Positions 1-11,440 of a stretch of DNA of 64,000 bases are shown here, in pieces (position 1 is the first letter of the stretch; every line of letters starts with the position of its first letter). The translations under genes and the position numbers were made by a program. The stretch covers positions 20,086,877 to 20,150,876 of the forward strand of contig JAPWDM010000005.1 of assembly GCA_035578155.1 (NCBI GenBank). The letters run 5' to 3'. This stretch comes from Brachynemurus nebulosus (lineage: Eukaryota > Arthropoda > Insecta > Neuroptera > Myrmeleontidae). Below the pieces are notes generated by a model, which saw only the letters and a list, made by a program, of their open reading frames with translations, made no database searches and had not been told where the DNA came from.

Positions 1-2
1 AT

Positions 3-935
3 CAACAACCACGTGGTCCCAGTAACGGTACTTATAACAATGTAAATCATATTGGGGGTAGGATAAATAATGTTAAATTTGATATATTAAACCCACCAAG
101 AACCATATTAAATAGTAACCAAAATTTGAGTAATAATAAGGGTAACTGCAGTTTTTATCAAAATAATTATAATCAAATTAACAATAACAATATTTCTTCA
201 CATAGTAGTAACGTAATCAGTAACGATACCTTTAAAAATACTAATAATAAAATAGACAGTATCAAAGCCAAAATAGTTGAGTCTCCAATTATACCGACCA
301 TTTCCGAAATACCACCCGTTTTAGCCAGGGAGATAAATTCCCCTGTATTCAATAAAGAAGTCATTACTACGAAAAATGATGTTGAAATTTTGGTTGAGCC
401 AGAAATTAATAAAAAAACTATATGTTCTTCTTGTAATAGTGAATCGAAAATTAATCCTATATCCCCAATTGGAACTAATAACCAATCTAATACAAACCAG
501 AAACTTGTCAGTCTACGTAACTATAATAACTTTTCAGAATCGATAAATATAAATAACAAGATTTCCGGTAAAACTGTAAGTGTACCTATCAAAAATAAAA
601 TTCCTAAACATTACAGAATCGGTCTAATACATCAAGATATTTTCGGCACTCTAAATGATGAATTTAAAGTTGAAAAAATTGAAATAAATACTGAACTATC
701 AAGTAACACAATGAATGATTGCATCAAATGTGCTGTGCAATCGAATAATATGGATATTCAAACCTCTTATACCAATATCAGCCCTAATTGCAGTGTTCAT
801 ATAAATACGCTCAGATTAGTTAGTAAATATTCACCGAATAGTGACATCAAGGGGCCTCCTGACGTATTATTTGGGTGGTTTATGATTAATCCACCTTTTC
901 CTGCGGTAAATTATTCCTTTTGGTCCGTTTATTGA
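3..935 (+). CDS. 3'-terminal coding exon of an Asn-rich protein (partial at 5' end)
   Basis: The frame is open from the first complete codon and runs 310 residues to a TGA at 933-935. The 5' part of the gene lies outside the window, so no start codon is assigned; there is no in-frame ATG near the left edge that would be a convincing start. The first ~170 residues are low-complexity and rich in Asn, Ser and Ile, with many AAT codons. A short cysteine pair (CSSC) lies near residue 140. The last ~100 residues are less repetitive and end in an aromatic-rich tail (FGWFMINPPFP, then SFWSVY). I do not recognise the family. The length without a stop in this very AT-rich DNA and the AATAAA over the stop argue for a real terminal exon. 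Asn-rich disordered segments are common in insect regulatory proteins, but no function can be assigned. Confidence 0.6.
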   Translation, partial: QQPRGPSNGTYNNVNHIGGRINNVKFDILNPPRTILNSNQNLSNNKGNCSFYQNNYNQINNNNISSHSSNVISNDTFKNTNNKIDSIKAKIVESPIIPTISEIPPVLAREINSPVFNKEVITTKNDVEILVEPEINKKTICSSCNSESKINPISPIGTNNQSNTNQKLVSLRNYNNFSESININNKISGKTVSVPIKNKIPKHYRIGLIHQDIFGTLNDEFKVEKIEINTELSSNTMNDCIKCAVQSNNMDIQTSYTNISPNCSVHINTLRLVSKYSPNSDIKGPPDVLFGWFMINPPFPAVNYSFWSVY

Positions 936-984
936 ATAAAAATTAATTTTGGCGACCTGATAAATTTTCTTTTCCACGAATAAA
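935..984 (+). promoter_or_regulatory. polyadenylation signals after the Asn-rich exon
   Basis: AATAAA overlaps the stop codon (935-940) and a second AATAAA lies about 40 bases further on. This fits a very short 3' UTR. In AT-rich DNA the hexamer is common, so this is supportive rather than decisive. Confidence 0.35.
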
Positions 985-2890
985 ATTTTTATATAAAAAT
1001 GGTACTATCAGAAAAATACATTCTTTATTATTTGTGTTATAGAAATATTAAAAGCATTTATAATTGAACAAAGTATTTGGAAATCAAAATTTTATATTAT
1101 ACAATGGAAGGTGATAATATAGAAATTTTTTACTTATACCCATTAGTTTGTTTAAAACACGAAGCAACATATCAAAGTAACAGGAAATTAAATAAATTAC
1201 TAATAACAAAAAATGAAAAATATTAAAAACAAAGAATTAATATTATTAAAATTGTTTTATTAAAATTTAAAATTTTAAATCATCAAGTCAATATGAATCA
1301 CGTTATATTTATTTAACATACGATATTTATTTCAATTACAAAATACATATTATTGCAGTAGCAATTTAGTTTGTCAAGTGGTTTTGATGTTTCTAAGAAT
1401 GGCTAACAGGCATATAATATTTAAAATAAATAAGTTTATTTCATCAAATAAATAAATAAAATTCTTATCCTCCTGACCTCAATTAATACAAATTTTACCC
1501 TGATGTAAGCAAACCCATAAAAAATATGAATTAACAAATAATGTCTAAAATAAATAAATTTCTTTAATGAATAAATAAATTCTTTCTTTATCTAATTTTG
1601 ACAAAGACGGTATTCTACATTGACGCAAATAAATTAGTAATAAAATAATTTTGGAGTATCAGTTGATTCAAACGATTACATTCAGGTTTAATTATTAAGT
1701 GTGATTAAGAAAATAGTAATAAATATAGCCCAATGTTTATTAAGCGAATGAGAAAAGTTATTATTTTGTATGGAAAGTTTAATGAAAATGAAATGTTTTT
1801 GAAGATATTAAGGGTATTTTGTATGATGAGTGCCATAAAAGGCGATTAATGAGATTTATATTATTATATTATTGAAAGAAGCTGATGAATTACGATTTTA
1901 TTCTCTGTCGTTGTATTGAACTGTTGGGTGATTTATAAATTGACGAGAACCTGAATGCCATCGATGTAAAACTATTATGCTTGAAAATCGATATACAATT
2001 AATAAGGTAGATTGTCATTTATTTCTAAGTACAGAAAACTATAATTTTATCAAGAGATAATGCAAAGTAGAATACCTGATTTATTAAGCTATTGTTATAT
2101 TTTTCAAAAAATGCTATTTCAGGGAAATAATATCAAAATTATTCTTAAAATGAAAAAATTTATTTTTCTTTTGAGCATGTGAACCATTTAGAAATGTCAT
2201 ACTATGAAATAAATTTGGTAAATAATACATACAAATCATTATCGTTTCATGGGAAATAAAATATATAAGTATAAAATTTAAAACTTTTTCGGTATGTTAT
2301 TTATAAAAACAATTCTAAGAAAAAATAATTTTAAATCTTTATTCAAGGCTACTGTAATAACTGAAAGGATGAAACAAGAGTGAATACGATATAATCAATT
2401 TATATCAAGGCATATGTATTTCGGAAAGCGCGTGATATACCTATCTCACTTCTTGAAGAATATATAAATTTGAAACAGAAATAGCATTCACACGGGATAG
2501 TACTACCAATGATAATAAAACAAGCATATACTTGTTTTCGTGCTCATATTATTTATATTAAAGAATATACGTATTATTTGATGGCTACGAAATAATCATA
2601 CATGATTTTATGAAACATAGAATGATTACATTTGTTGATGTACAAAATTTTTTTATCTTAACTTAATAATAATTAAATTCATGCTATGATTGCATATTTA
2701 TCTTCCTTCCTTTTCCTTTCTATCAGTTGCCCGAAATATGATTTTTATCAAATCTATGACGGAAACAATTAAATTTTCTAAAATAATTTTGGAAAGTTAT
2801 CAATTGATTTGAATTGCATTGTGAACATAAGTATATTATGAGTTATATACATAATAAAATACACTATAAATATAAAAGGGGATTAAACTA
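985..2890. other. AT-rich intergenic DNA, no gene seen
   Basis: Very AT-rich, stop-dense in all frames, no splice-like coding segment, and no terminal inverted repeats that I could pair. Confidence 0.5.
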
Positions 2891-3014
2891 AAAAATTTTT
2901 TTTTTGGTTTGAATGAGGGATCGGTCAATGTTCCGTTAATTGGCGGTTATTGGCTGACTTTGACCGAATCCGGTGTTAAGAAAGTTTTTTTTTAAACAAA
3001 ATATTTAACTGATA

Positions 3015-3375
3015 CGATTTTCTGAATGATGGGAGGCGGACAGTATATTCCATTTATTCGAACTAAGCCTACAATACCCTTATGGTTTGGAGGTAGTCCG
3101 TTTTGTCCTGATTTAACTAAACATGAATATTTGGGGGGGTTAAAATTTTGTAGTTTCCGTTTAAAATTTTGCAGGCACCTGCCGTTAATTTTACCGCCCG
3201 GCAGGTCCAACCAAGTAGATTTCATAGGAGATATTTTTTTTTTTGGGATTTATGACATGAGACTGCGATCTGTAGCGGACGCATTATCCTGTCGCCGTAC
3301 AGAAATAATAAGCCTCAGGAGCTTTTTCTGTACACAACATTTTGAATATCTCCGTTGTTAGAGTCAATCCAATCT
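3015..3375. repeat. diverged direct repeat, copy 1
   Basis: This block and 3529-3860 share several ordered landmarks: a GGGAGG/GGGGGG start, a run of 6-7 G followed by TTAA/ATTA, a GCCGTTA-type stretch, CCGCCCGGCAGGTCCAACCA, AGTAGATTTCA, then TTGTTAGAGTCAA. Order and orientation are the same, with a period near 500 bp. The reading frames across it are not conserved between copies, so I treat it as non-coding repeat rather than a gene. Confidence 0.6.
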
Positions 3376-3528
3376 AGTTAATAAGAATTTACATATATTT
3401 TATAACATAATTATTTTCAAAATGAAAATAAAATTGAGTTCAGTACGGTTCTCTTAGATGACGGCCGCTATGAAACTCTACTGAAGCTCGTAGTAGGAGT
3501 AGCTAACAAAAATAAAAAAAAACTTATT

Positions 3529-3860
3529 GATGATTTCTGGATTATGGGGGGCGAGCATTATTATCCACAATTCCGAATCCAAGTCAACTGTACCAATCAG
3601 GTCTGGTGACAGCTCGCTTTAGCCCGGTTTAACAATATATTAATAAATATGGGGGGGATTAATTTGTAGTTTCAGTGTTATAAATTTTTCAGGTATCTGT
3701 CGTTACATTGGCCGTCCGGCAGATCCAACCAAGTAGATTTCACAGGGGATAAATTTTGGGGTTTTTAACGGTTTTATAACCATCGTGCGTCGTGATATGA
3801 AGGAAAAATCACTTCGTACAAAAAATTTTTTTTTGCTTTATCCCTGTTGTTAGAGTCAAA
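3529..3860. repeat. diverged direct repeat, copy 2
   Basis: Second copy of the repeat at 3015-3375. It retains CCGTCCGGCAGATCCAACCA and AGTAGATTTCACAGG with substitutions relative to copy 1. Confidence 0.6.
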
Positions 3861-5066
3861 TTTTAATTAGAATAAGGATTTAATGATAAACAATTTTATT
3901 ATTAACATAATATAAAACTACGCAAAAGATAATTTGTATTAATAATTTTAAGTTTTGAATAAAAATTTATAGTTTGAATCTCAAAACCAGCTTTATACTG
4001 AACCATGATATTACAGGACACATAAAGGTGATCATATTTGTTTAGAATTATCTATCTGTTAACAAAATGTTCTTAATAAAAATAAAAGAGGTTTTCAGTT
4101 TTGGAACAATAAAATGATTTTATGTAACAAATTCTGATATATTTCTGTATATTTCAATTATAATTATATATAAAATTTTAAACGTAAAGGGAAAAACGAT
4201 TCAAAACATTTAATAGCAATATCTACTCAAGTTAAAAGAAATCAATATATGTGTGCTGATATTCAAGTGAGGTATGTGCAGTATGTAACATTTTCTACGG
4301 ACGTTTTACATTTTGGCTGCAAATATGACAAACTATAATTATTGTAACATTTCCTTAAATTTGAATAAATTTTGATAAATAAAGTATAAATTAGATTGCA
4401 GGATTTATTGGTTTTTCATGATTGGGATAATAGTCTTTCATGACATAAATTTTATATTATTAGTAAATCCAGTTTTTAAACTCAAAGGTGGATATTTCAA
4501 TGAATAATGAGACACCAATTATTGGGTAAATGAAATTTCTTTGGTTGAGAAAATTGGATTGATTAAAAAATTTTTTTTGAAAGTTTGTCGTTTTACGATG
4601 CTGAAGTGTGGCTCATGGGACATACCATACATACATTATCGACATTATACGCATATGTAATAAATTAAATGAATTTGTTCCAAATATAACAATCTAAATA
4701 TAAATCAATATTAATGAATTTAACTAAAGGTAATTTTCGATTTGTAAAGGAAAATTTAAAATTTTCTTTTTGAATAAAACTTTTATAATTTTGCTCTTAT
4801 TGTCGATTAATGTCTTTATGGTATATAACGATACCAGAATGATTAAAATTTGTTTATGAAACAAGTGTTTCAACTTTTAAATAAATACTTAATAAAATTA
4901 TTTCATATAATGTACGTGATTCTATGTATATTATTAATATTTATACATGTATGCGTATTTTATTATTTTAATTTTGAATGAACTTATCATCATTAAACTG
5001 TGTAATAAATTTCTTTGGAAAATTAAATGATTTATATTGAATAAGAAATAAATATTATTTTAACAC
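3861..5066. other. AT-rich DNA, nothing recognised
   Basis: No coding segment, RNA gene or pairable repeat seen. Confidence 0.45.
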
Positions 5067-5400
5067 ATAAAAAAAAAAAACAAGAGTTGGTAGAGGGATG
5101 CTACCAGGAACGAGTGTTGGTCAGCAAAGCGGAATTAAAATTGTAGAAGACTTCAACTTACATTTATTAGGGTGAATAACTGAACGTAGTGATAATCCCC
5201 GAACGCCAAGTCAGTCACTGATCGTATCGTGACCTTGGAAAACTATATGTCAACTCCAGTGGATCTGGATGATAACAGTCCATCGTTGACGGGGATATCT
5301 GAAATTTAAAATGTAACCCGGTTTTTAGTCTATGAAAATTTTCTAACATATTAGCGATAAGCATTGCCAGCACTCGTTCGTGGATTAAGTCCATCTTTGT
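5067..5400. repeat. possible mobile element with short inverted ends after an A-run
   Basis: An A-run at about 5069-5078 precedes a more GC-rich block. GGAACGAGTGTTGG (about 5107) pairs imperfectly with CCAGCACTCGTTCG (about 5368). No TSD could be assigned. The short minus-strand reading frame here has no recognisable content. Confidence 0.3.
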
Positions 5401-7228
5401 CACATACTCTGTAATATTGAAAAGTATACTTCATTGTGTTATTATTGTAATTAAATGCTAAGTTTGAGAAAAATGTTTATTTGTAAAGGACCGAGATTTC
5501 CAATTTGAACTAAAGAAAAATTTTGAATGTATCTTTTTCGGTAATAATTTTAGAAGCATAAAAAAAAAAAAAAAAAAAAATTTTGGAAATATCGAGTACC
5601 TACATTTTGTTTTGTCTGTTCTTTTCCTATCAGTTCTGTCTTAAGATTCGTCTTTCACGAACTTAAGTCAGAACTTGGTCGGGGCATTATGTAACCATTA
5701 AGTAATATGGCTGGTGACACCTAGTGGCAAATTTTAGTACTTGAAAATGTAAAACTAAAGATGTAAATCGCCACCTGGCTAAATTTTAGTGAACTAGCTA
5801 CATCATAAGACATTGTAGGCGGGGCTTACGATGTGACGATTTCTAATCAACCAATGAAAGAGAGGAAGCCATTTTGTTTTAAAATTAAGTAAAATTGATG
5901 AAAAAAAAGTACAACGGGGGGTTTTTTGATAAAAATTGGAATCTAGACATTAAGAAAAAAAGATGTAATTTTTGTAACAAATCCCGTTTGGGAAATTTAT
6001 TAATTGTTGAAAAATATAAAAAATATATAACATTCAAATAAAAATAAATTATAATAAATTATAATAAAATAAATATCGAAATACATAATTAAATCGAATT
6101 TATATAAAATAATTGTAATAAAAGTGTAAATTTTTCTGTAACGGTCCGAATTAACAACAATTGAATTTAACAAATAAACATTTTAAACTAAATCGGCTCG
6201 AATTATTTCACCTACGACCTTTGGAAATCAATTATCAGGGACAATCAATTGGAAAATTATTCTAATAACGTTAAATCCACATCGTCGTACAAACAGTTAG
6301 GCAACGTTTTAACCACGTCAACAACCGGACCATTACACAATGCACAATCAAGTTTACTTGATTGTACACAAAATTGCAATAAAAAAAAAAATTTCTCTTT
6401 CTATTTCTATTTTATAGAAGCGTGTATATATTTATCTCTTTCTTTCGCTGTTTTTTCTTAAAATTATTAATAATGGAACAGATTCTAAAAATTGTTATCT
6501 TTGTCTAATAACTTATTTTAATACACAGAGAGCCATCTTTACGTATTTGTGATAATTGCCGAACAGTCCACATAATTCATAGAAAAAATTATATACATAT
6601 AGAATCCTATCAAAAATAGGGCCATATTTAGAGATGTGCACTGGTCTCGTGACGAGTAATTTTACCCACTTTTGACCGTCACAAAACGGTTTTGTGACCG
6701 ATATAGTTATGACAAGACTGTCACAATTACCGCCATCTGGGAGAATACATTTAAATTAATGAATATTTTAGCGGGAAATTTGCATGCTTTAGCGGGAAAT
6801 TACTGTAACATAGTGTCATTCGTCTTATGTTTATTTACTGTATATTGTGTTCATGAACATGTAATAAATCGAAATACTATTTCATTTTTTAATAAATAAA
6901 TAAAAATATTTTATGATCTCAAAAATATCTAAAAATGAATAAAAAGATCTTCGTTTTATTATAATATATATGTTATAATGTAAATCATATATTTAAGATA
7001 TTGAAATAATAATTAGCCAAATTCTTTTTACAAACTATTATATTTTTCAAAAAAAAATCCGGTAAGTACATGGACTTAAAAACATTGATTTATTTCAGTA
7101 AATTATATAAGCATACTGGGATCAGACTTTACTATCAAGATCATAAAATAACGAAAAAAAACCTAGAAAAATTGTTATAACTTAACTAGGTAATCAATTT
7201 TCTGGAAAAAAAACCGTCACAAAACGTC
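5401..7228. other. AT-rich DNA with an ~18-bp poly(A) run near 5565
   Basis: No gene recognised. A palindromic CCGTCACAAAACGGTTTTGTGACCG-like segment lies at about 6677-6702, and CCGTCACAAAACG recurs near 7208, suggesting degenerate mobile-element sequence, but the ends cannot be defined. Confidence 0.35.
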
Positions 7229-7581
7229 TTAGGCTGCCTTTACACGATCAGTAATACTGTCAGTATTTACTGATAAAAATAATGAATCATTATTTTTATT
7301 ACTTCAGTATTTTTATGATACCGTACACTATCATTATTTTCTTCTGTATTTTAAAACAAACTGTCAAATTTAATTTTTCGGAATTTTTAAATTAATTAAA
7401 TTTTGGAATTGTTATTATTATGGAAGAAGCGTGTTTAGCTATAGTACTAGCGGTTGCAACTCAAAACAAGAAAACAAAGAAAAAAAAACGTTATGTTCCA
7501 TCCGATCTGTTCGATTTTGTTTTTCTAGCTAGCCATACATATACGCATGTATACATATACAATGTACATACCACAGAATAA
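7229..7581 (+). mobile_element. PIF/Harbinger-like 5' end (remnant)
   Basis: Starts GGCTGCCTTTACACGATCAG directly after TTA, the usual 3-bp Harbinger target. It resembles the GGC..TTTACACGA-type ends of insect Harbinger elements and leads into a short reading frame (7420-7581). No right end was found: the element runs into GTACATA-rich repeats and a LINE fragment, so it is a truncated 5' remnant. Family assignment is by end style and frame position only. Confidence 0.4.
7420..7581 (+). pseudogene. short N-terminal frame, possibly Harbinger transposase start
   Basis: Begins MEEACLAIVLAVATQNKK, followed by a Lys-run and then RYVPSDLFDF, and stops after 53 residues inside the GTACATA repeats. 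An acidic Met-Glu start, an Ala/Leu/Val-rich helix and then a basic stretch is the typical look of Harbinger transposase N-termini, but no catalytic residue is present. It may equally be a chance frame. Confidence 0.3.
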
Positions 7582-7780
7582 TGTACATACGGTACATTTC
7601 GTACATATTGTACATACTGCCGTACATACTAATCAATACTAATATGGATAATATGTACAAGCCTACTTTTCCATGATGTACATATACGATCTACAATCGA
7701 TTTGTATTTATCTCGGCTGGTACCGCTGGTACATATCGTACATATACCTACGAGAAATATATTTTAACGGTTTTAACTGT
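7540..7780. repeat. degenerate GTACATA-rich simple repeat
   Basis: Many irregularly spaced GTACATA/TACATAT words, including palindromic GTAC cores, lie between the Harbinger-like remnant and the LINE fragment. Confidence 0.5.
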
Positions 7781-7801
7781 CATTAATGTTAACTGTCACA
7801 A

Positions 7802-8533
7802 ATGTCATTAATGTTAATTTTTAATGCCATTTTAAGGCTAAAATATTTCCCTGCTGTTTGGAAATTAGCTCAAATCATCTTAATACAAAAGCCGGGGAAG
7901 CCAGTAAATGAGGTGACGTCGTACAGACCAATCAGTTTACTCCCCGTTTTATCCAAAATGTTCGAAAAGTTATTTCTCAGAAGACTGCATCGAGTCCTCG
8001 ATTACCTTAAAATTATTCCAGATCATCAGTTTGGTTTTCGCGCAAAACATTCAACCGTCGAACAAGTTCATCGTGTAGTCAATACGATCAACCGCTCTTT
8101 TCAAGAAAAAAAATATTGTACAGCAGCTTTTCTCGACGTGAGTCAAGCATTTGACAAAGTGTGGCATACTGGCTTATTGTATAAATTAAGGAAAAATATT
8201 CCTGAATCATTCTACTTAATACTGAAATCTTATTTGTCAGATCGTTACTTTCATGTAAAGTTTCAGAGTGAAATATCAGAAATGTTTCCAGTCCGTTCCG
8301 GTGTACCACAAGGTAGTGTTCTAGGGCCTATTCTTTATCTTATATGTACTGCAGATCTGCCGGTTGATGAAGAAAATACTACTGCAACATTTGCTGATGA
8401 TACTGCTATCCTAGCTACTGATGAAGATCCAAATGTTGCATCACAAAAGTTACAATCTAGCTTGCGTCGAATACAGGAATGGTTACATAAATGGCGTATT
8501 CGAGTAAATGAAACGAAATCGACGTCTTTTTGA
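7802..8533 (+). pseudogene. Jockey-clade LINE reverse transcriptase fragment
   Basis: This 243-residue frame is the core of a non-LTR retrotransposon reverse transcriptase. In order: the fingers motif YRPISLLPVLSKMFEKL (about residues 41-57), HQFGFRAKHST (75-84), the first catalytic Asp block AAFLDVSQAFDKVWH (108-122, D112), GVPQGSVLGP (167-176) and the FADD catalytic box (197-200), then NETKS (236-240). These are hallmarks of Jockey-type insect LINEs. The 5' side (endonuclease and gag-like ORF1) and everything after NETKS are missing. The frame ends where piggyBac-like sequence begins at about 8519. The ATG at 7802 is an internal Met, not the element start. Catalytic residues are intact but the copy is a dead double truncation. 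Confidence 0.9.
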
Positions 8534-8718
8534 CGGACACTATTTCAATACAAACAGAACGACAATGACTATAAACAAAATAAATATATGTGGTGTGTTA
8601 TAATAACAAATAAGTTAGATAACAGAAATCTTACAGCAAACAAGTAACAACAAGTCGTAGTATTGGAGCAGGTAGAGAAGTTCGTACGTCGTTTTGACGT
8701 GTACGTATGGTTCTAGGG
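8519..8718 (-). mobile_element. piggyBac-like MITE fragment
   Basis: Homologous, in reverse orientation, to about 200 bp of the complete element at 42520-43440. It ends GGTTCTAGGG followed by TTAA (8719-8722), the piggyBac end and target. It keeps the palindromic ACGTCGTTTTGACGT-type internal repeat and the block GGAGCAGGTAGAGAAGTT. The other end is lost at the junction with the LINE fragment. Confidence 0.7.
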
Positions 8719-8873
8719 TTAAGAAGTTTTAGTTATGACCACTGATTGTGAGGAACATTACTTAGTGCGTGTCAAACACGCACTTGACGAATTTTTTTTA
8801 AAAAAATATTGCTACTTTTTCTTATACATAATTTACTTAAGCTTTTATCACTTATTATTTATTACACGAGAGG

Positions 8874-9530
8874 TTTGTATTTTTTCGAATAAATTTGTGT
8901 TGGTTTAACGAAAATTTGTTGTTTAGGAATTTAACGAGAAAAACTGTCAACTAACAAAAACGCGACAGCGAAGCTGAAGCGTTTTTGGGTTGACAGTTCT
9001 TCGAGTTAGTGATGAGTAAATGCAAGACCAAGACCAAGACTCGCAGTCTTGGTCTTGGTGTTGTTCTTGCATAAAGAACCTTGGTCTTGGTCTTGCTAGA
9101 GCAGTTTGAGTCTTGGTCTTGGTCTTGCAAAATGCAGCCTTGATCTTGATCTTGGTCTTGATATTGATGAAAAATCTTGCACTTTCTTTCATTTTTTTAT
9201 TAGCGAATTTTTTGCTTCTAAAATCAGAATTTTCTCTCTTTACGGTATTAATTATACTTTCAAACTATTTAAATAGTTTAGCAAGAGTCTTGCTTTTTTC
9301 TTGATCTTGCTCACTTGAGTCTTGGTATTAGCCTTGCAGCCATACTTATAGTCTTGGTCTTGTTCTTGCTATACATAGTCGTGGTCTCGGTTTTGAATTT
9401 TTTGCAAGACCAAGACAAGACTGCAAGACCAAGACTAACTTTGCTCAGTACTACTTCGAGTTAAATTGCTTTTAGGCAATAAATTTCAGTTGTAGAAAAC
9501 ACAAATTTATTCAGAAAAAATATACAACTC
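8874..9530. mobile_element. inverted-repeat (foldback) element, split by a hAT-type MITE
   Basis: Left sequence from about 8874 (TATTTTTTCGAATAAATTTG, then TGTTTAGGAATTTAACGAG) is the imperfect reverse complement of 9462-9530. The two halves were one hairpin until the insertion at 9007-9453. A smaller hairpin (CTGTCAACTAACAAAAACGC with GCGTTTTTGGGTTGACAG) lies at about 8947-8998. Outer boundaries are uncertain. Confidence 0.5.
9007..9453 (-). mobile_element. CTTGGT-ended hAT-type MITE, copy 1
   Basis: Starts TAGTGATGAGTAAATGCAAG and ends GCTCAGTACTA, flanked by a perfect 8-bp TSD CTTCGAGT (8999-9006 and 9454-9461). Both arms are made mostly of CTTGGT / ACCAAG hexamers with occasional variants (CTTGAT). 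The middle ~130 bp is unrelated unique sequence including ACTATTTAAATAGTTT and TCTCTCTTTACGGTATTAA. An 8-bp TSD and TAG..CTA ends are hAT features. No coding capacity. Orientation is opposite to copies 2 and 3. Confidence 0.85.
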
Positions 9531-9752
9531 AAGTGTAATACGGTAAGACAATTTAACGAATAAAATAAATTAGTATAATTCATATTATTATTTAATGAAT
9601 TGTTACTATGGTTCTGAAATCAGTTAAATTTACCAATTCAAATTTTTGCTTCATTTTCATCGTGTTTACCTACAATGAAATGAACAATTAAATGCTTTGT
9701 ACCATTTTTTTCGCTGTAAAAATCTATCCTAACTTTTTTTCCATGGTAAAAG

Positions 9753-10217
9753 TAGTGATGAGCAAAATTAGTCTTGGTGTTGCAGCCTTGTCTTGGTCTT
9801 GCATTTTTTGCAAGACCTAGACCAAGGCTATGTATACCAAGAGCAAGACCAAGACCTAGACTATAAGTATGGCTGCAAGACCAATACCAAGACTCAAGTG
9901 AGCAAGACCAAGACAAAAGCAAGAAAAAAGCAAGACTCTTACTAAACTATTTAAATAGTTTAAAAGTATAATTAATACCGTAAAGAGAGAAAATTCTGAT
10001 TTTAGAAGGAAAAAATTCGGTAATAAAAAAATGCAAGAAAGTGCAAGATTTTTTAGCAATATCCAGACCAAGACCAAGACTGCATTTTTCAAGACCAAGA
10101 CCAAGACCAAGACTCAAACTGCTCTAACAAGACCAAGACCAAGATTCTTAATGTAAGAACAAGATCAAGACCAAAACCGCCAAGTCTTGGTCTTGGTTTT
10201 GCATTTGCTCATCACTA
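9753..10217 (+). mobile_element. CTTGGT-ended hAT-type MITE, copy 2
   Basis: Starts TAGTGATGAGCAAA and ends TTTGCTCATCACTA, with a perfect 8-bp TSD GGTAAAAG (9745-9752 and 10218-10225). Same hexamer arms and core as copy 1 but inverted. Long frames across the arms are artefacts of the hexamer, which reads without stops. Confidence 0.88.
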
Positions 10218-10225
10218 GGTAAAAG

Positions 10226-10869
10226 TGAAAAACTACAATATTCATATGGGACTTGATACACATGAGTTAAATTGTCTTATTTAAAATTTTCAGGTACCTA
10301 AAAATTTATATTTTGATTTTTCATTAAATTTAAATACTTTAACGAAGTTCAGTAATATATGCCTTCCTATGTGATATATGATTATCTGAAATGGTTTTCA
10401 GATGTTTTGTTCAGTTTAAAATTAAACAATAAGAAATTGACAGCTTCAAAAAAAGTTATACATAATTATGTTATGTTACATCTTTTACTACACAGAAAAT
10501 TTCGAGCTTACCCAAAACAAAAATCTTAAAATCGCCCCTCTAATCGTGTATAAAGGTAAGCATTCTATTAGCACAACAAATCAATTTGTACAATAAAAAA
10601 ATTTCTTTATTTCAATTTGTCAGGAAAAAAAAGAAATCAGTATAAAAAAATATGAATAACAATTGTCATTAATATTTAAACTACACGAATTCGCAACTGC
10701 TGGACATGTTTTATTTTTTGTACACATAAGTCATTTAACCTGTCATCTAATTATAATTCAAAACACAACTCGCGTTTTTTTCTCTTTTGTTTTTGAACAG
10801 TAGAAATATTTTCTTATTAAAATAGCAACTATACAAACGAAAAAAAAAAACGAAAAAAGAATTTCCCTA

Positions 10870-10900
<31 letters not shown>

Positions 10901-10982
10901 AAATAAAATGAGAAAAACATACAAAGAAAATGTCAAGAACGTTAACAAACTATTTTATTTTTAGATCCATACAAATTTCTTT
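10226..10982. other. AT-rich DNA with a ~30-bp poly(A) tract (about 10869-10897)
   Basis: No gene seen. The A-tract could be the tail of a degraded retroelement but nothing recognisable precedes it. Confidence 0.4.
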
Positions 10983-11440
10983 TAGCGAATTTCCAGAATG
11001 GAAACTCGCTATTACACCCACTGTCATGACACGACTTGAACCCGGGACCATGGCAGAAATTTGTTTTGAGGTCCCTAGGAACCGAAAATAATATTCACTC
11101 AAATTTATATATATATATATGTATATATATATGTATTTATATATATATATATATATATGTGTCCGCACGATAACTCTCGAACGAAATGTCCTAGGTTTTC
11201 GAAATTTGGTGAGAACGTTGGAAGTCCAAAAATCTTGGATGAGTTCTTCAGCCAGACACGTCGGATGCCAGGAACATGGTTTTTGTTCTTGCAAAAAATT
11301 AGTTTTTTGCCAAAATTTCCACTTATTCAAAAATTTTTGCGAATTTTTTTTACGCCATTCAAAAGAGAAGAAAAAATTACATAAAAAAGGTCTTTAAACT
11401 TTTTTTCTATGTCAACTAGTTTCCGAGAAAACCGATGTTG
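10983..11440 (+). mobile_element. TA-core repeat family, copy A
   Basis: Begins AGCGAATTTCCAGAATGG, then a conserved block with CTTGAACCCGGGACCATGG and GAGGTCCCTAG. An internal (TA)n tract (about 11107-11158) follows, then GTGTCCGCACGATAACTC, GCCAGACACGTCGGATGCCA and a 3' part with CTATGTCAACTAGTTTCCG. The same order recurs at 11766, 62028 and, in part, 22425, 56390 and 62770. CCGGGTTCAAGTC on the minus strand looks like a pol III B box, which may mean SINE ancestry. No protein is encoded; class unknown. Confidence 0.75.

Noticed and set aside
3026..3361. 111-codon plus-strand frame
   Set aside because: Lies in a diverged direct repeat whose other copy does not keep the frame; no recognised residues.
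6619..6900. TAGAGATGTGCACTGG start and CCGTCACAAAACGG palindrome as a hAT element
   Set aside because: No partner end or TSD visible; left as unexplained AT-rich sequence.
9638..10110. Long frames rich in Leu/Val or Cys/Trp across the MITE arms
   Set aside because: CTTGGT hexamers have no stop in several frames; these are translation artefacts of the repeat.
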